From the NCBI RefSeq assembly GCF_026427775.1, contig NZ_CP044532.1:4216001-4280000 (forward strand): 64,000 bases of DNA, given 5' to 3'. The notes beneath the pieces were generated by a model, which saw nothing but the letters and a program-made list of their open reading frames with translations, ran no database searches and had not been told where the DNA came from. Below, piece after piece: positions 8,382 through 16,254 of this stretch. The stretch comes from Arthrobacter sp. CDRTa11 (GTDB taxonomy: Bacteria; Actinomycetota; Actinomycetes; Actinomycetales; Micrococcaceae). The position numbers and the translations under genes were made by a program. Positions within the stretch are counted from its first letter, which is position 1. Every line of letters begins with the position of its first letter.

Positions 8382-8387
8382 TAGTCT
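8382..8387 (+). promoter_or_regulatory. -10 hexamer for leaderless GNAT mRNA
   Basis: TAGTCT lies 6 nt upstream of ATG 8394 and no Shine-Dalgarno precedes the start, consistent with a leaderless transcript. The -35 is not clear. Confidence 0.4.
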
Positions 8388-8393
8388 CATCAC

Positions 8394-9083
8394 ATGAGTC
8401 CGGACGCCATGGTTGGAGACATCACTCGCCTTCTTGAAGTCTGGGTAGCCGGCTGGGCCGGCTGCCGCGGATACCCGACGGCCACTGAGGGCCGCTTTCC
8501 CGCCGTGCTGCGGGCCGACACCACCGGGGAATGGGAGTATTTCGCCCATGACCCCTCAGATGAGGAGTTTGCTTCCCTGGCTGCCAAGGCAGCCGAAGCT
8601 CCTTCGAGGGTGCTCAGCGTTTTGACCAATGACCTTGCCCGCTACACCTACCTGGCCGAAAAACACCGTCTCAACGTCACTTCCGCCTCCCAGGCAATGA
8701 TGATCGTGGACATGGAAACGCAGGACTCGGAAGATCCCTGGCTCTCCGATGACGATCTCGCTCTTGAGACGTCTGAGCTCGACGGCGTGCATCATGCCGT
8801 GGTGCGTTCCGGTGACGCCCTGGCAGCCAGCGGGCGGGTCTTTGTGGTTGGCGGGACGGCCGTTTTCGACAAGATTGTCACCGAACCGAACTTCCAGCGC
8901 CGAGGGCTGGGCAGCTTCATCATGAAGGCGCTGGCGGCGCAGGCTTTTGAGCACGATGTGGAAAATGGCCTGCTACTGGCATCCCTGGATGGCCAGAAGC
9001 TGTATTCGCACCTGGGGTGGTCCACCGTCTGCCAGGTTCTGATGCTGTCCGCCTCCAACGAGGGCTCCGACCTTTCCGTCTGA
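8394..9083 (+). CDS. GNAT-family N-acetyltransferase
   Basis: 229-residue acetyl-CoA-dependent acyltransferase. The GNAT core is in the C-terminal half: strand beta4 ([19 protein letters not shown]), motif A with the pyrophosphate-binding turn [17 protein letters not shown] (about 170-186), then beta5/alpha4 ([19 protein letters not shown]). The N-terminal 110 residues carry an additional domain with a tryptophan-rich start ([15 protein letters not shown]), which could be a degenerate second acetyltransferase fold. Substrate unknown. It stands alone, divergent from trhO and followed by the helicase gene 103 bp downstream. Confidence 0.85.
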   Translation: MSPDAMVGDITRLLEVWVAGWAGCRGYPTATEGRFPAVLRADTTGEWEYFAHDPSDEEFASLAAKAAEAPSRVLSVLTNDLARYTYLAEKHRLNVTSASQAMMIVDMETQDSEDPWLSDDDLALETSELDGVHHAVVRSGDALAASGRVFVVGGTAVFDKIVTEPNFQRRGLGSFIMKALAAQAFEHDVENGLLLASLDGQKLYSHLGWSTVCQVLMLSASNEGSDLSV

Positions 9084-9186
9084 TCCTGACCGCCAGACTG
9101 GGTCGATAATCTCCGGTCAGCTGCCCCTGGGCGATGAATTCTTCCAGCGTGCCCAATGATTTTTTCCTGGGTGAAAGAATGTTGGG

Positions 9187-11577
9187 GTGAACCCCCATGA
9201 CTCCCTGATTCCTTTGCTGGGCCGCGGCCCGGATCCGGAACAGCTGCGTCATGTCCGCACCATCCCGGCCCGCCAGGCGATCCACGAGGAATGGCCCGAG
9301 TGGGCTCACCCCGATCTCGTCTCTGCCTATGGTTCCCTGGGCATCCACGAGCCCTACCGCCACCAGATCCAGGCCGCCAACCTTGCCAATGGTGGCGAGC
9401 ACGTTGTGATCGCCACCGGCACAGCCTCCGGTAAGTCGCTGGCGTACCAGCTTCCGGCACTGGACGCCATCCACCGCTCGGAGCTTCGGGTCCTGTCCCA
9501 GCCAGGAAAGATTCACGACGACGGCGCCGTGACGCTTTATCTCTCGCCCACTAAGGCCCTCGCCGCGGACCAACTGGCAGCCATCCGCGCCCTGAAACTG
9601 CCCACAGTCCGGGCCGAGACTTACGACGGCGACACCGATCCTGCCTCCCGCCGGTGGATACGGGACCACGCCAACTTCATCCTGGCCAATCCGGATATGC
9701 TCCACTTCGGCATCCTTCCGAACCATGCCTGGTGGGCAAGCTTCTTCCGCCGGCTGCAGTACGTGATCGTTGATGAGGCCCACAGCTACCGTGGAGTGTT
9801 CGGCTCGCACGTTGCCAACCTGATGCGACGCCTGCGCCGCATCTGCGCTTACTACAATTCGGGAACCTCCAACCCGGGGCCCGTTTTCATCGCTGCGTCA
9901 GCCACCGCATCGGAGCCCGGCACATCCTTCGGGCGCCTCATTGGGGCACCTGTCCGGGCTGTCGCCGAGGACTGTTCACCGCACGGCTCAACTACCGTGG
10001 CCTTCTGGGAGCCTGCACTGATGGAGCTCAAAGGGGAAAACGGTGCCCGGGAACGGCGCACCGCGGTAGCGGAAACTGCCGACCTCCTGGCCAACCTTGT
10101 CTCCTCCCGCGTCCGGACCATTGCCTTTATCAAGTCGCGGCGGGGGGCGGAAACGATCTCCTCCATTACCAAGCGCCTCCTGGACGAGGTGGATCCCAGC
10201 CTGCCCCAGCGGGTTGCGGCCTACCGCTCCGGTTACCTGCCGGAAGAGCGGCGCGCCCTGGAACGGTCCCTGCGTTCCGGGGAGCTACTGGGCGTCTCCA
10301 GCACATCCGCCCTGGAACTGGGAATCGACATCTCCGGACTGGATGCCGTGCTGGTGGCAGGCTGGCCCGGGACCAGGGCGTCGTTGTTCCAGCAAATAGG
10401 CCGTGCCGGGCGGGCGGGCCAGGACGCCATCGCAGCTTTTGTCGCCAGCGATGACCCCCTGGACACCTACCTGGTCAACCATCCCGAGGCCATCTTCGAC
10501 GTCTCGGTTGAGGCAACAGTGTTCGATCCCTCCAACCCGTACGTGCTGGGGCCGCACCTGTGCGCCGCGGCCGCGGAGCTGCCCCTTGGCGTGGCTGAAC
10601 TGGGCCTGTTCGGCAGCACATCCGAAAAACTGCTCGGACAGCTCGTGGCTCAGGGATACCTTCGCCGCCGGCCTGCAGGGTGGTTCTGGACGCACTCACA
10701 AAGTGCCGCGGCAATGGTTAATCTGCGGGCCGACGGCGGCGGACCGGTGAGTATTGTGGACGCCGATACGGGTTCCCTGCTGGGAACCATGGACTCCCCG
10801 CAAACGCACTATCAGGCTCATACCGGTGCCGTCTATGTCCACCAGGGAGACAGCTATGTGGTGGAAGACCTGAATGAAGACGACCACTGCGTGGTGGTGC
10901 GGCGTGCCAACCCGGACTACTACACCACGGCCCGGGACGTCACCCAGATCGAGGTACTGGGGACCCAGCGGACGGCCCAATGGGGCGATGTTTCCGTGCA
11001 TTTTGGCGACGTGAAAGTCACAACACAGGTGGTCTCCTTTCAGCGCAAGGCGTTGATCTCCAACGAGATCCTGGGCGAGGAGCCCTTGGAGCTGGGGGCC
11101 AGGGAGCTCTTCACCAAAGCGGTCTGGTTTGTGGTGGAAAACCGGTCGCTGGCAGGAGCAGGGCTCATCGAAGCCCAGTTCCCCGGCGCCCTTCATGCCG
11201 CTGAGCACGCCGCCATTGGACTGTTGCCGCTGGTGGCATCCAGTGACCGCTGGGATATTGGCGGTGTGTCCACAGCCATCCATGCCGACACCGGGATGCC
11301 CACGATTTTTGTCTATGACGGGCACGCCGGCGGTGCGGGTTTTGCCGAACGCGGCTTCGAGAAGGCCAAGGTATGGCTCTCCGCCACCCGGGATGCCATC
11401 GAGGCCTGCGAATGCGAGTCAGGCTGCCCGTCCTGTGTGCAGTCCCCCAAGTGCGGCAACAAGAACAACCCTTTGGACAAGGCAGCCGCCATCACCCTGA
11501 TCGATGTGCTGCTCAGGGATGCGAGCGAGGCAGCAACAAGCAGTGACTTGTTCGAGGCGCCCAGCTTCCAGAGCTAG
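9187..11577 (+). CDS. DEAH-box helicase of the helicase/secretion neighbourhood (MrfA/YprA-like)
   Basis: 796-residue superfamily 2 helicase. Motif I ATGTASGKSLAYQLP (about 76), motif II IVDEAHSYRG, motif III AASATASEP, motif VI QQIGRAGRAGQD; the C-terminal domain ends with the cysteine cluster CECESGCPSCVQSPKCG typical of the DUF1998/MrfA group, where four cysteines bind metal. MrfA of Bacillus acts in repair of mitomycin C damage, so a DNA-repair role is plausible. Families of this helicase are consistently next to a Tad-like secretion cluster in actinobacteria, and that is so here (11574-17459, opposite strand). Start GTG 9187. The stop overlaps the convergent TadE-like gene by 4 bp. Confidence 0.92.
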   Translation: MNPHDSLIPLLGRGPDPEQLRHVRTIPARQAIHEEWPEWAHPDLVSAYGSLGIHEPYRHQIQAANLANGGEHVVIATGTASGKSLAYQLPALDAIHRSELRVLSQPGKIHDDGAVTLYLSPTKALAADQLAAIRALKLPTVRAETYDGDTDPASRRWIRDHANFILANPDMLHFGILPNHAWWASFFRRLQYVIVDEAHSYRGVFGSHVANLMRRLRRICAYYNSGTSNPGPVFIAASATASEPGTSFGRLIGAPVRAVAEDCSPHGSTTVAFWEPALMELKGENGARERRTAVAETADLLANLVSSRVRTIAFIKSRRGAETISSITKRLLDEVDPSLPQRVAAYRSGYLPEERRALERSLRSGELLGVSSTSALELGIDISGLDAVLVAGWPGTRASLFQQIGRAGRAGQDAIAAFVASDDPLDTYLVNHPEAIFDVSVEATVFDPSNPYVLGPHLCAAAAELPLGVAELGLFGSTSEKLLGQLVAQGYLRRRPAGWFWTHSQSAAAMVNLRADGGGPVSIVDADTGSLLGTMDSPQTHYQAHTGAVYVHQGDSYVVEDLNEDDHCVVVRRANPDYYTTARDVTQIEVLGTQRTAQWGDVSVHFGDVKVTTQVVSFQRKALISNEILGEEPLELGARELFTKAVWFVVENRSLAGAGLIEAQFPGALHAAEHAAIGLLPLVASSDRWDIGGVSTAIHADTGMPTIFVYDGHAGGAGFAERGFEKAKVWLSATRDAIEACECESGCPSCVQSPKCGNKNNPLDKAAAITLIDVLLRDASEAATSSDLFEAPSFQS

Positions 11578-11933
11578 GGCGGAGGTCCCGCACGCGCTTG
11601 GCCGGTTGCGGTCCCCAGGACTGTCCTGGCGAGCAGTTCTGTCCGGACCTCAACTGTCTGGCCTGCACCTTCTGTGCAACCCACGAGCCTGGCGGAGTGC
11701 CGTTCTGCCACGTCAGCTGCTACCGCACACGGCTGGCCGGGTGTGAGGCCGCGCAGGGCATCGGCCGCGGCGAGGGCCGCCAGATCGGCGGCGGCTGCCG
11801 CCCTGCTGGCCATCACCGCTGATTGCGCCAACAACAGCATCAGGGCCATGGCCATCATCACCACCAGTGCGAGTCCCGCTGCAAGGACGGTGCCCGAGCC
11901 GCGCTCCGGGTGGTCCCGGATCCTGCCGCTCAT
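11574..11933 (-). CDS. Rv3654c-type TadE-like protein
   Basis: 119-residue single-pass membrane protein, last gene of the Tad block. After a short basic leader comes GSGTVLAAGLALVVMMAMALMLLLAQSAVMASRAAAAADLAALAAAD: a hydrophobic helix continuing into an Ala-rich amphipathic helix as in pseudopilins, but without the glutamate of a processed prepilin. Actinobacterial Tad clusters regularly end with this family. Its start overlaps the previous gene's stop by 4 bp (ATGA), so translation is coupled. It is convergent with the helicase. Confidence 0.8.
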   Translation of the reverse strand: MSGRIRDHPERGSGTVLAAGLALVVMMAMALMLLLAQSAVMASRAAAAADLAALAAADALRGLTPGQPCAVAADVAERHSARLVGCTEGAGQTVEVRTELLARTVLGTATGQARAGPPP

Positions 11934-12481
11934 GCGGCCGCCCGCCCCCGCGATTGGTGTGTTATCAGGAGCTCGCCGAGTGCCACCGGCCCCAGATGTT
12001 TCGCGAGTTCCTGACCCGGCATTTGGCGGGCAGCGTGAGTTTCACTCCTCGTAGACGCGACAGCAGTCAACGTCCAGGGCACCGTCGTCCCCAACGGGCC
12101 ACCAACCCGGTCAGCCACCGTGATACTCACCCATTCGCCATCAGCGGCCACGGCAGCTGTTGCGGTAGCTCCGGCCAGCGTCCTGACGATTCCCTCGACA
12201 GCTGCGACGCTCTCGCCCCGCGCCAATGCCCTGGCACCGGCCCGCGCCGCCTCCTCCAGACGAAGCTGGGTGACTCCTGCCGCGGCTCCCGCCAGGAGCA
12301 ACGCGAGCAGCAGCAGGACTGCCGGCAAGGCCACCGCGAACTCCGCCGTTACGGCCCCGCGGGCATTCCGCCGGCCGTGGCAACCAAGCCTGAAACAGCA
12401 ACGGAGGATGCTTCGACCTGCCGGACGCCAACGCGCACACGCACGGAGGCTGGAGCGGCAAGTGCCGGGCATCTTGGTCAT
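11930..12481 (-). CDS. tadE: TadE-family pseudopilin
   Basis: 183-residue minor pilin-like protein. After a long basic leader (about 40 residues) comes RGAVTAEFAVALPAVLLLLALLLAG: a G-AVTA-EF prepilin peptidase-like site followed directly by the hydrophobic helix. The exported part (LRLEEAARAGARALARGES ...) is short. TadE proteins assist assembly of Flp/Tad pili. ATG 12481 overlaps the pilin gene's stop (ATGA), and the stop overlaps the next gene's start, so this is one tightly coupled operon. An alternative internal start closer to the processing site is possible. Confidence 0.8.
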   Translation of the reverse strand: MTKMPGTCRSSLRACARWRPAGRSILRCCFRLGCHGRRNARGAVTAEFAVALPAVLLLLALLLAGAAAGVTQLRLEEAARAGARALARGESVAAVEGIVRTLAGATATAAVAADGEWVSITVADRVGGPLGTTVPWTLTAVASTRSETHAARQMPGQELAKHLGPVALGELLITHQSRGRAAA

Positions 12482-12849
12482 GGCAAGGCCAGCGCCGTGC
12501 GGATGAGGTTCAGCAGGAAGCCACGTACTTCGTCGCTGCGGAGAATGAAGACGAGCAAGCCGGCGAATCCCACCGCGGCCAACGTGGCGATGGCATATTC
12601 TGCGGTGGCCATTCCTGACTGCGAACCCATAAGGCGGATACCGCGCCGACGCCGCTGCAGCCTGCTGGCACCGAGATACAGCTCAATGACGTTGTCATGG
12701 CCTTGGGCCGTCCGCTCCTGCCCGCTGCCCGGAGGCGCTACAGCCTCCGACTCGTGGGCACTTCCTCCGGGCGACATTGCGGGAGGCGGTGGGGTTGGAG
12801 TGGGAGCGCCTGGAGTGGGGGCTTTCGGGCTGCTTTGGCTAAGCGACAT
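12478..12849 (-). CDS. Flp-like pilin, DUF4244
   Basis: 123-residue protein and likely major pilin of the Tad system. Residues 1-78 are a Pro/Ser-rich then Arg-rich leader; the end is SG-MATAEYAIATLAAVGFAG and onward, which matches the Flp prepilin cleavage site G/X4-EY followed by the conserved hydrophobic helix. The mature pilin would be only about 43 residues. Start ATG 12849 has AAAGGAAC 7 nt upstream. A leader this long before the cleavage site is notable. Unlike the other cluster genes it is not overlapped by its upstream neighbour: a 341-bp gap separates it from tadC, so it may have its own promoter. Confidence 0.82.
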   Translation of the reverse strand: MSLSQSSPKAPTPGAPTPTPPPPAMSPGGSAHESEAVAPPGSGQERTAQGHDNVIELYLGASRLQRRRRGIRLMGSQSGMATAEYAIATLAAVGFAGLLVFILRSDEVRGFLLNLIRTALALP

Positions 12850-13190
12850 AGTGATGTTCCTTTCTGCGGTCCGGCCTGGTTGCCGGTGGATTCGACTCTT
12901 CCCGTCCCCGCGAATGGCGGTAAGGGGAACGGTGTCCTAAGTGGAAAAGAGGTGGCTGCGCGCTGAGTGTGGAGGACAAGAGCTGTGGGCACGCGAGTTA
13001 GGTGTGGTCGGAAGAGCGCTGCGCATGGAGGAGGACTGAACCGGAGGGTCTGACCGTTCAAAGAAGAAGCGCGCACTGGGAATCGCAGCGGGTTGGGGTA
13101 TGGGGTATGAGGCATCGCGCATGGGGCATGGCGCACCAAGCCGCGAGCTTGCCATACACAATTGCGAATGTGATGCCCCAAGCGACTGGG
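12850..13190. other. 341-bp gene-free gap inside the tad cluster
   Basis: No credible protein is found on either strand. The stretch holds clustered short repeats around 13090-13135 (GGGGTATGG, GGGTATGAGG, GGGGCATGG, GGGCATGGCG, variants of GGG-YATGR). It contains the pilin gene's ribosome site near the 12850 end. I could not identify a convincing -35/-10 pair, although a separate pilin promoter or an mRNA-processing site would make sense here. Confidence 0.5.
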
Positions 13191-13829
13191 TCAGGATCCG
13201 GAGGGAACCAGCGCCAGCAGCACCGGAATTACGCCGAGGCATATGAAGGCAGGCAACGAACACAGTCCAAGGGGAATGACCAGCTTCACGCCCAGTGATG
13301 CCGCGCATTTCTCCGCCGCCCGGAATCTCTCGCGCCGCAGCCTGGCAGCCTGGGCATAAAGAATCGCCGAGGATGGGGCGCCCGTCAGTGCTGCGAAACC
13401 CAAGGCATCACGCAACTCGAGGATCTCCGGCAGGCGCACCTCCGAGCTTCGCCAAGCCGTCTCCCAGTCGGCGCCGATGGCGAGCGCCGAAACGACCGGA
13501 CGCAGCGAACTGCGGTAGTCACTGGAGGCAGCGGATGCCACGAGTTCGAGCGATCGTCCAATGCCTGACCCGGAGTCCAGCATCGCGGCCACGAGCTCCA
13601 GGATCATCGGAGTGTCGCGCAGTCCCTCGAAGTTGCCAGCCCGGCGCGAGTCCGCAGACGTGTCATGGCTGCGGAACCGATCCCCCGCCTTCCCGGCAGC
13701 GGCCGATGCTGGTGCAGAGCAAAGGCTGAGCAGCCGCGTCCTGGCCCGGCCGTGGCCCGCAAAAGCAAGAGTCGCGGCGCCGGTCAGGACAAAAACCAAG
13801 GAAAGTACAGGGAGAAAACTTTCTGTCAT
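13191..13829 (-). CDS. tadC: TadC-like inner-membrane platform protein (T2SF family)
   Basis: 212-residue membrane protein of the type II secretion F family. One N-terminal transmembrane helix (VLSLVFVLTGAATLAFAG), a cytosolic T2SF helical domain (ILELVAAMLDSGSGIGRSLELVA ... GADWETAWRSSEV, about 75-145), then a C-terminal hydrophobic hairpin (LVIPLGLCSLPAFICLGVIPVLLALV). It pairs with TadB to form the platform that the TadA ATPase drives. Start ATG 13829 overlaps tadB's stop by 4 bp. The downstream pilin gene follows only after 341 bp. Confidence 0.88.
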   Translation of the reverse strand: MTESFLPVLSLVFVLTGAATLAFAGHGRARTRLLSLCSAPASAAAGKAGDRFRSHDTSADSRRAGNFEGLRDTPMILELVAAMLDSGSGIGRSLELVASAASSDYRSSLRPVVSALAIGADWETAWRSSEVRLPEILELRDALGFAALTGAPSSAILYAQAARLRRERFRAAEKCAASLGVKLVIPLGLCSLPAFICLGVIPVLLALVPSGS

Positions 13830-14833
13830 GGCACGGCCGCCCCTGCCGCGGCATGGACCAACCGCGAAGACCAGACCCGGCCAGCAACTGTTAGGAGCAC
13901 ACCAGCAGCCAGCGCTGCCAGCCCAAGAGGTGTGCCGAACAAAATGGCAAGTGGATCAACGCCCAGGGCGATGCCCAGACCAAGACCCATCAGCGGCAGC
14001 CACGTCAGGAGACTGACTGTGGCCTTGGGTCCCGCCAGCGCCGTCTGCCGGGCGGCCTCGGCGTCATCTTCCACCTCGAGTTGGCTGGCAAAGCGGGATA
14101 GGACGTCAGCCAGAGGACAGCCGCTTGCCTCGGCAATATCGAGGCAGGCAGCGAGGTCGAGCCAGACTCGGAGCTCTTTGCCTCCGCGCGGGAAGGCGGT
14201 CCTGGCCGACATCCTGAGGGCGTCGGACACCGGTGCGCCGCGAATAGCGGCGGCCCGCGCAGTCCCGAGCATGATCAGTGAGGCTGGGCTCAAGCCAGAG
14301 CCAACCCGGCCCGGCATGGCTTCCGGCCGCATTGCCGGCCATGGCTGTTCGATCCTCCCACGCGGTCCGGTCCGTCCAAGCGCTTCCGTCGATGCAGGCC
14401 CTTCTGGCACCCGGCCAGATCCTTCCGGCACCCGTTCCGACATGCCGGTGTGGACCAGCCATATCTCCTCCCACAGCCTGGCGGGAGTCCGGCCGCCCTT
14501 CAGCAATGCGGCGAGCTGCTGCACCACCAGGGTCAGGGAGACAGCCCCCGCGCCCACCCCCGGCCTGTCACTAAGACGTCCGAGACGGAGGAACCAACCA
14601 CCACTGAACCGGCGATCACTGGACCAAGCACGGCGGAAGGCACCATCCATGAAAGCACCAAGGAGGGATACGTCACGAGCTGGAGCTCCGCGCCGGCCCG
14701 GCGTAGGGCCCGACGAGCCAAGGCTGCCCACTTTGCCAGTGCCCATACCGCGCCTGAGCCGGCGCACCACTCCACCGGGCCGGTGCAGGAGCAACACCGC
14801 CCCCACGAGTACGACGGCCAGAAGGACAGTCAT
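13826..14833 (-). CDS. tadB: TadB-like inner-membrane platform protein (T2SF family)
   Basis: 335 residues from ATG 14833 (MTVLLAVVLVGAVLLL), which overlaps the tadA stop as ATGA and starts directly with a transmembrane helix; a longer frame upstream would lie inside tadA. The T2SF domain is split by a low-complexity loop rich in Pro, Glu and Gly (SERVPEGSGRVPEGPASTE), followed by the conserved part (ACLDIAEASGCPLADVLSRFA) and a final hydrophobic hairpin. Platform protein partner of TadC in the Tad machine. Confidence 0.87.
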   Translation of the reverse strand: MTVLLAVVLVGAVLLLHRPGGVVRRLRRGMGTGKVGSLGSSGPTPGRRGAPARDVSLLGAFMDGAFRRAWSSDRRFSGGWFLRLGRLSDRPGVGAGAVSLTLVVQQLAALLKGGRTPARLWEEIWLVHTGMSERVPEGSGRVPEGPASTEALGRTGPRGRIEQPWPAMRPEAMPGRVGSGLSPASLIMLGTARAAAIRGAPVSDALRMSARTAFPRGGKELRVWLDLAACLDIAEASGCPLADVLSRFASQLEVEDDAEAARQTALAGPKATVSLLTWLPLMGLGLGIALGVDPLAILFGTPLGLAALAAGVLLTVAGRVWSSRLVHAAAGAAVP

Positions 14834-16254
14834 GCTGCCGTTCCGGATACGGCTCGAAAGCTGCTGCCTGAAACGAAGCCCCCGCCTGATGCCGCACGCG
14901 TGACGTGCTGCAGCCCAAGGCGGGCGGCGAGCGGCGCCCACGCCGGCCCGTGACGTGTTCGGCCCGTGTCAGTTTCCATAGCGCCGGCATCCAGCGCCCC
15001 AGGCTCCAGCGGGCCACTTTCCAAAGCCCCGGTCCTGAAAGCCTCTCTCCCTACAGCGCCGGCATCCAGCGCCCCAGTTTCAAAAGCGTCAGCTTCCAAG
15101 GCAGGAACCACTGTAAGGCCGTCGGGACCATTGTTTACCACCCCGATGCAGGCCACGCGGCGCCCATACGCCGACCTCTCCACATGGATAACCACATCAA
15201 GCGCGCTGGCAGCCTGAAGCCTGATGGCGTCCTCCCCCAGCCCCGCCAATGCCCCCAAGGCTATAAGCCGGGCCGGGACTGCGGTGGCCGTGTTCGCGTG
15301 GATGGTTCCGCCCCCTCCGGTGTGGCCGGTATTCATGGCGGTAAGGAGTTCCCTGACTTCAGCCCCGCGGCATTCCCCCACCACCAGTCTGTCTGGCCGC
15401 ATCCGCAATGCCTGCCGGACCAGCTCACCGAGATCCACTTCACCCCCACCTTCCAGGTTCCCGTGGCGTGATTCCAGCGACACAATATGTGGGTGAACAG
15501 GGTTCAGTTCCGCGGCATCTTCAATCAGCACCAGCCGTTCGCCGGGAGAGCAAAGTCCCAGCAGCGTGGACAACAGGGTTGTTTTGCCTGAGCCGGTGGC
15601 TCCGCTGACGAGGAAGCTCAGCCGGCGCTCCACAATGCGTTCGAGGACATCCTGGATAAGTGGGCCGAACATGCCCCCGGACCGGAGTTCGTCAAGGCTG
15701 AATACCTGCTCGCGGCGGATCCGGATACTGAGCAGGGTGCCCGCTGTGGAGATGGGCGGCAGCACAGCATGGACCCGATAGCCGCCATCCAGCCTGACAT
15801 CCACGCACGGCGACCCGTCATCCAGCCGTCGGCCGCCGGCAGCGACGAGCCGTGAGGCCAGGGCCCGCAACTGGCTTTCACCTGCAAAGAAGACGTTGGC
15901 CCGCTCAATCCCCTTTCCCCTGTCCACCCAGACGGAGTCCGGGGCGTTGACGAAGATGTCTGTCACCCGCACGTCCCTGGTTAGCTCCTGCAGGGGTCCC
16001 AGCCCGTTGAGTTCAGCGCTGATCCGTTCCATTGCGGCAAGGGAACCGGCAGTCCCCAGCAGCTTGCCTGTGGCCTGGACAGCGGCAGCCACCCGGGAAG
16101 GGGTGACCGGTCCGGCGTCGGCCATTACCGATTCGCGGACGGTCTCCAGCAGCGCCGAATCCAGTGCCCAGGGATCCTGGGCCCTGGACTGCCGGCGCCG
16201 GATCCCTGCTGCGGGACCGGGAGTGCCTGGGGAAAGGGGCAGACGGCCGCTCAC
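14830..16254 (-). CDS. tadA: TadA/CpaF-type secretion ATPase
   Basis: 474-residue hexameric ATPase that powers Tad pilus assembly. Walker A SGATGSGKTTLLSTLLG (about 238), aspartate box (LIEDAAEL), Walker B-like MRPDRLVVGECRG and the His-box region (NTGHTGGGGTIHANTA). Start GTG 16254 overlaps the ssd stop (GTGA). Oddity: the C-terminus carries a repetitive tail (GALDAGAVGRE ... GALDAGAMETD, about 395-430) encoded by a 23-bp exact repeat 75 bp apart, absent from the core ATPase fold and probably disordered. Confidence 0.92.
   Translation of the reverse strand: MSGRLPLSPGTPGPAAGIRRRQSRAQDPWALDSALLETVRESVMADAGPVTPSRVAAAVQATGKLLGTAGSLAAMERISAELNGLGPLQELTRDVRVTDIFVNAPDSVWVDRGKGIERANVFFAGESQLRALASRLVAAGGRRLDDGSPCVDVRLDGGYRVHAVLPPISTAGTLLSIRIRREQVFSLDELRSGGMFGPLIQDVLERIVERRLSFLVSGATGSGKTTLLSTLLGLCSPGERLVLIEDAAELNPVHPHIVSLESRHGNLEGGGEVDLGELVRQALRMRPDRLVVGECRGAEVRELLTAMNTGHTGGGGTIHANTATAVPARLIALGALAGLGEDAIRLQAASALDVVIHVERSAYGRRVACIGVVNNGPDGLTVVPALEADAFETGALDAGAVGREAFRTGALESGPLEPGALDAGAMETDTGRTRHGPAWAPLAARLGLQHVTRAASGGGFVSGSSFRAVSGTAA
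14980..15077. repeat. 23-bp direct repeat inside tadA, 75 bp apart
   Basis: The 23-bp sequence at 14980-15002 recurs identically at 15055-15077. The 75-bp period is a multiple of three, so it codes for a repeated GALDAGA peptide 25 residues apart in the TadA tail. It looks like an in-frame duplication or slippage product. Confidence 0.9.

Noticed and set aside
12850..13190. CRISPR-like or tRNA-like element in the tad gap
   Set aside because: The repeats are too short, irregular and without unique spacers; no cloverleaf can be drawn.
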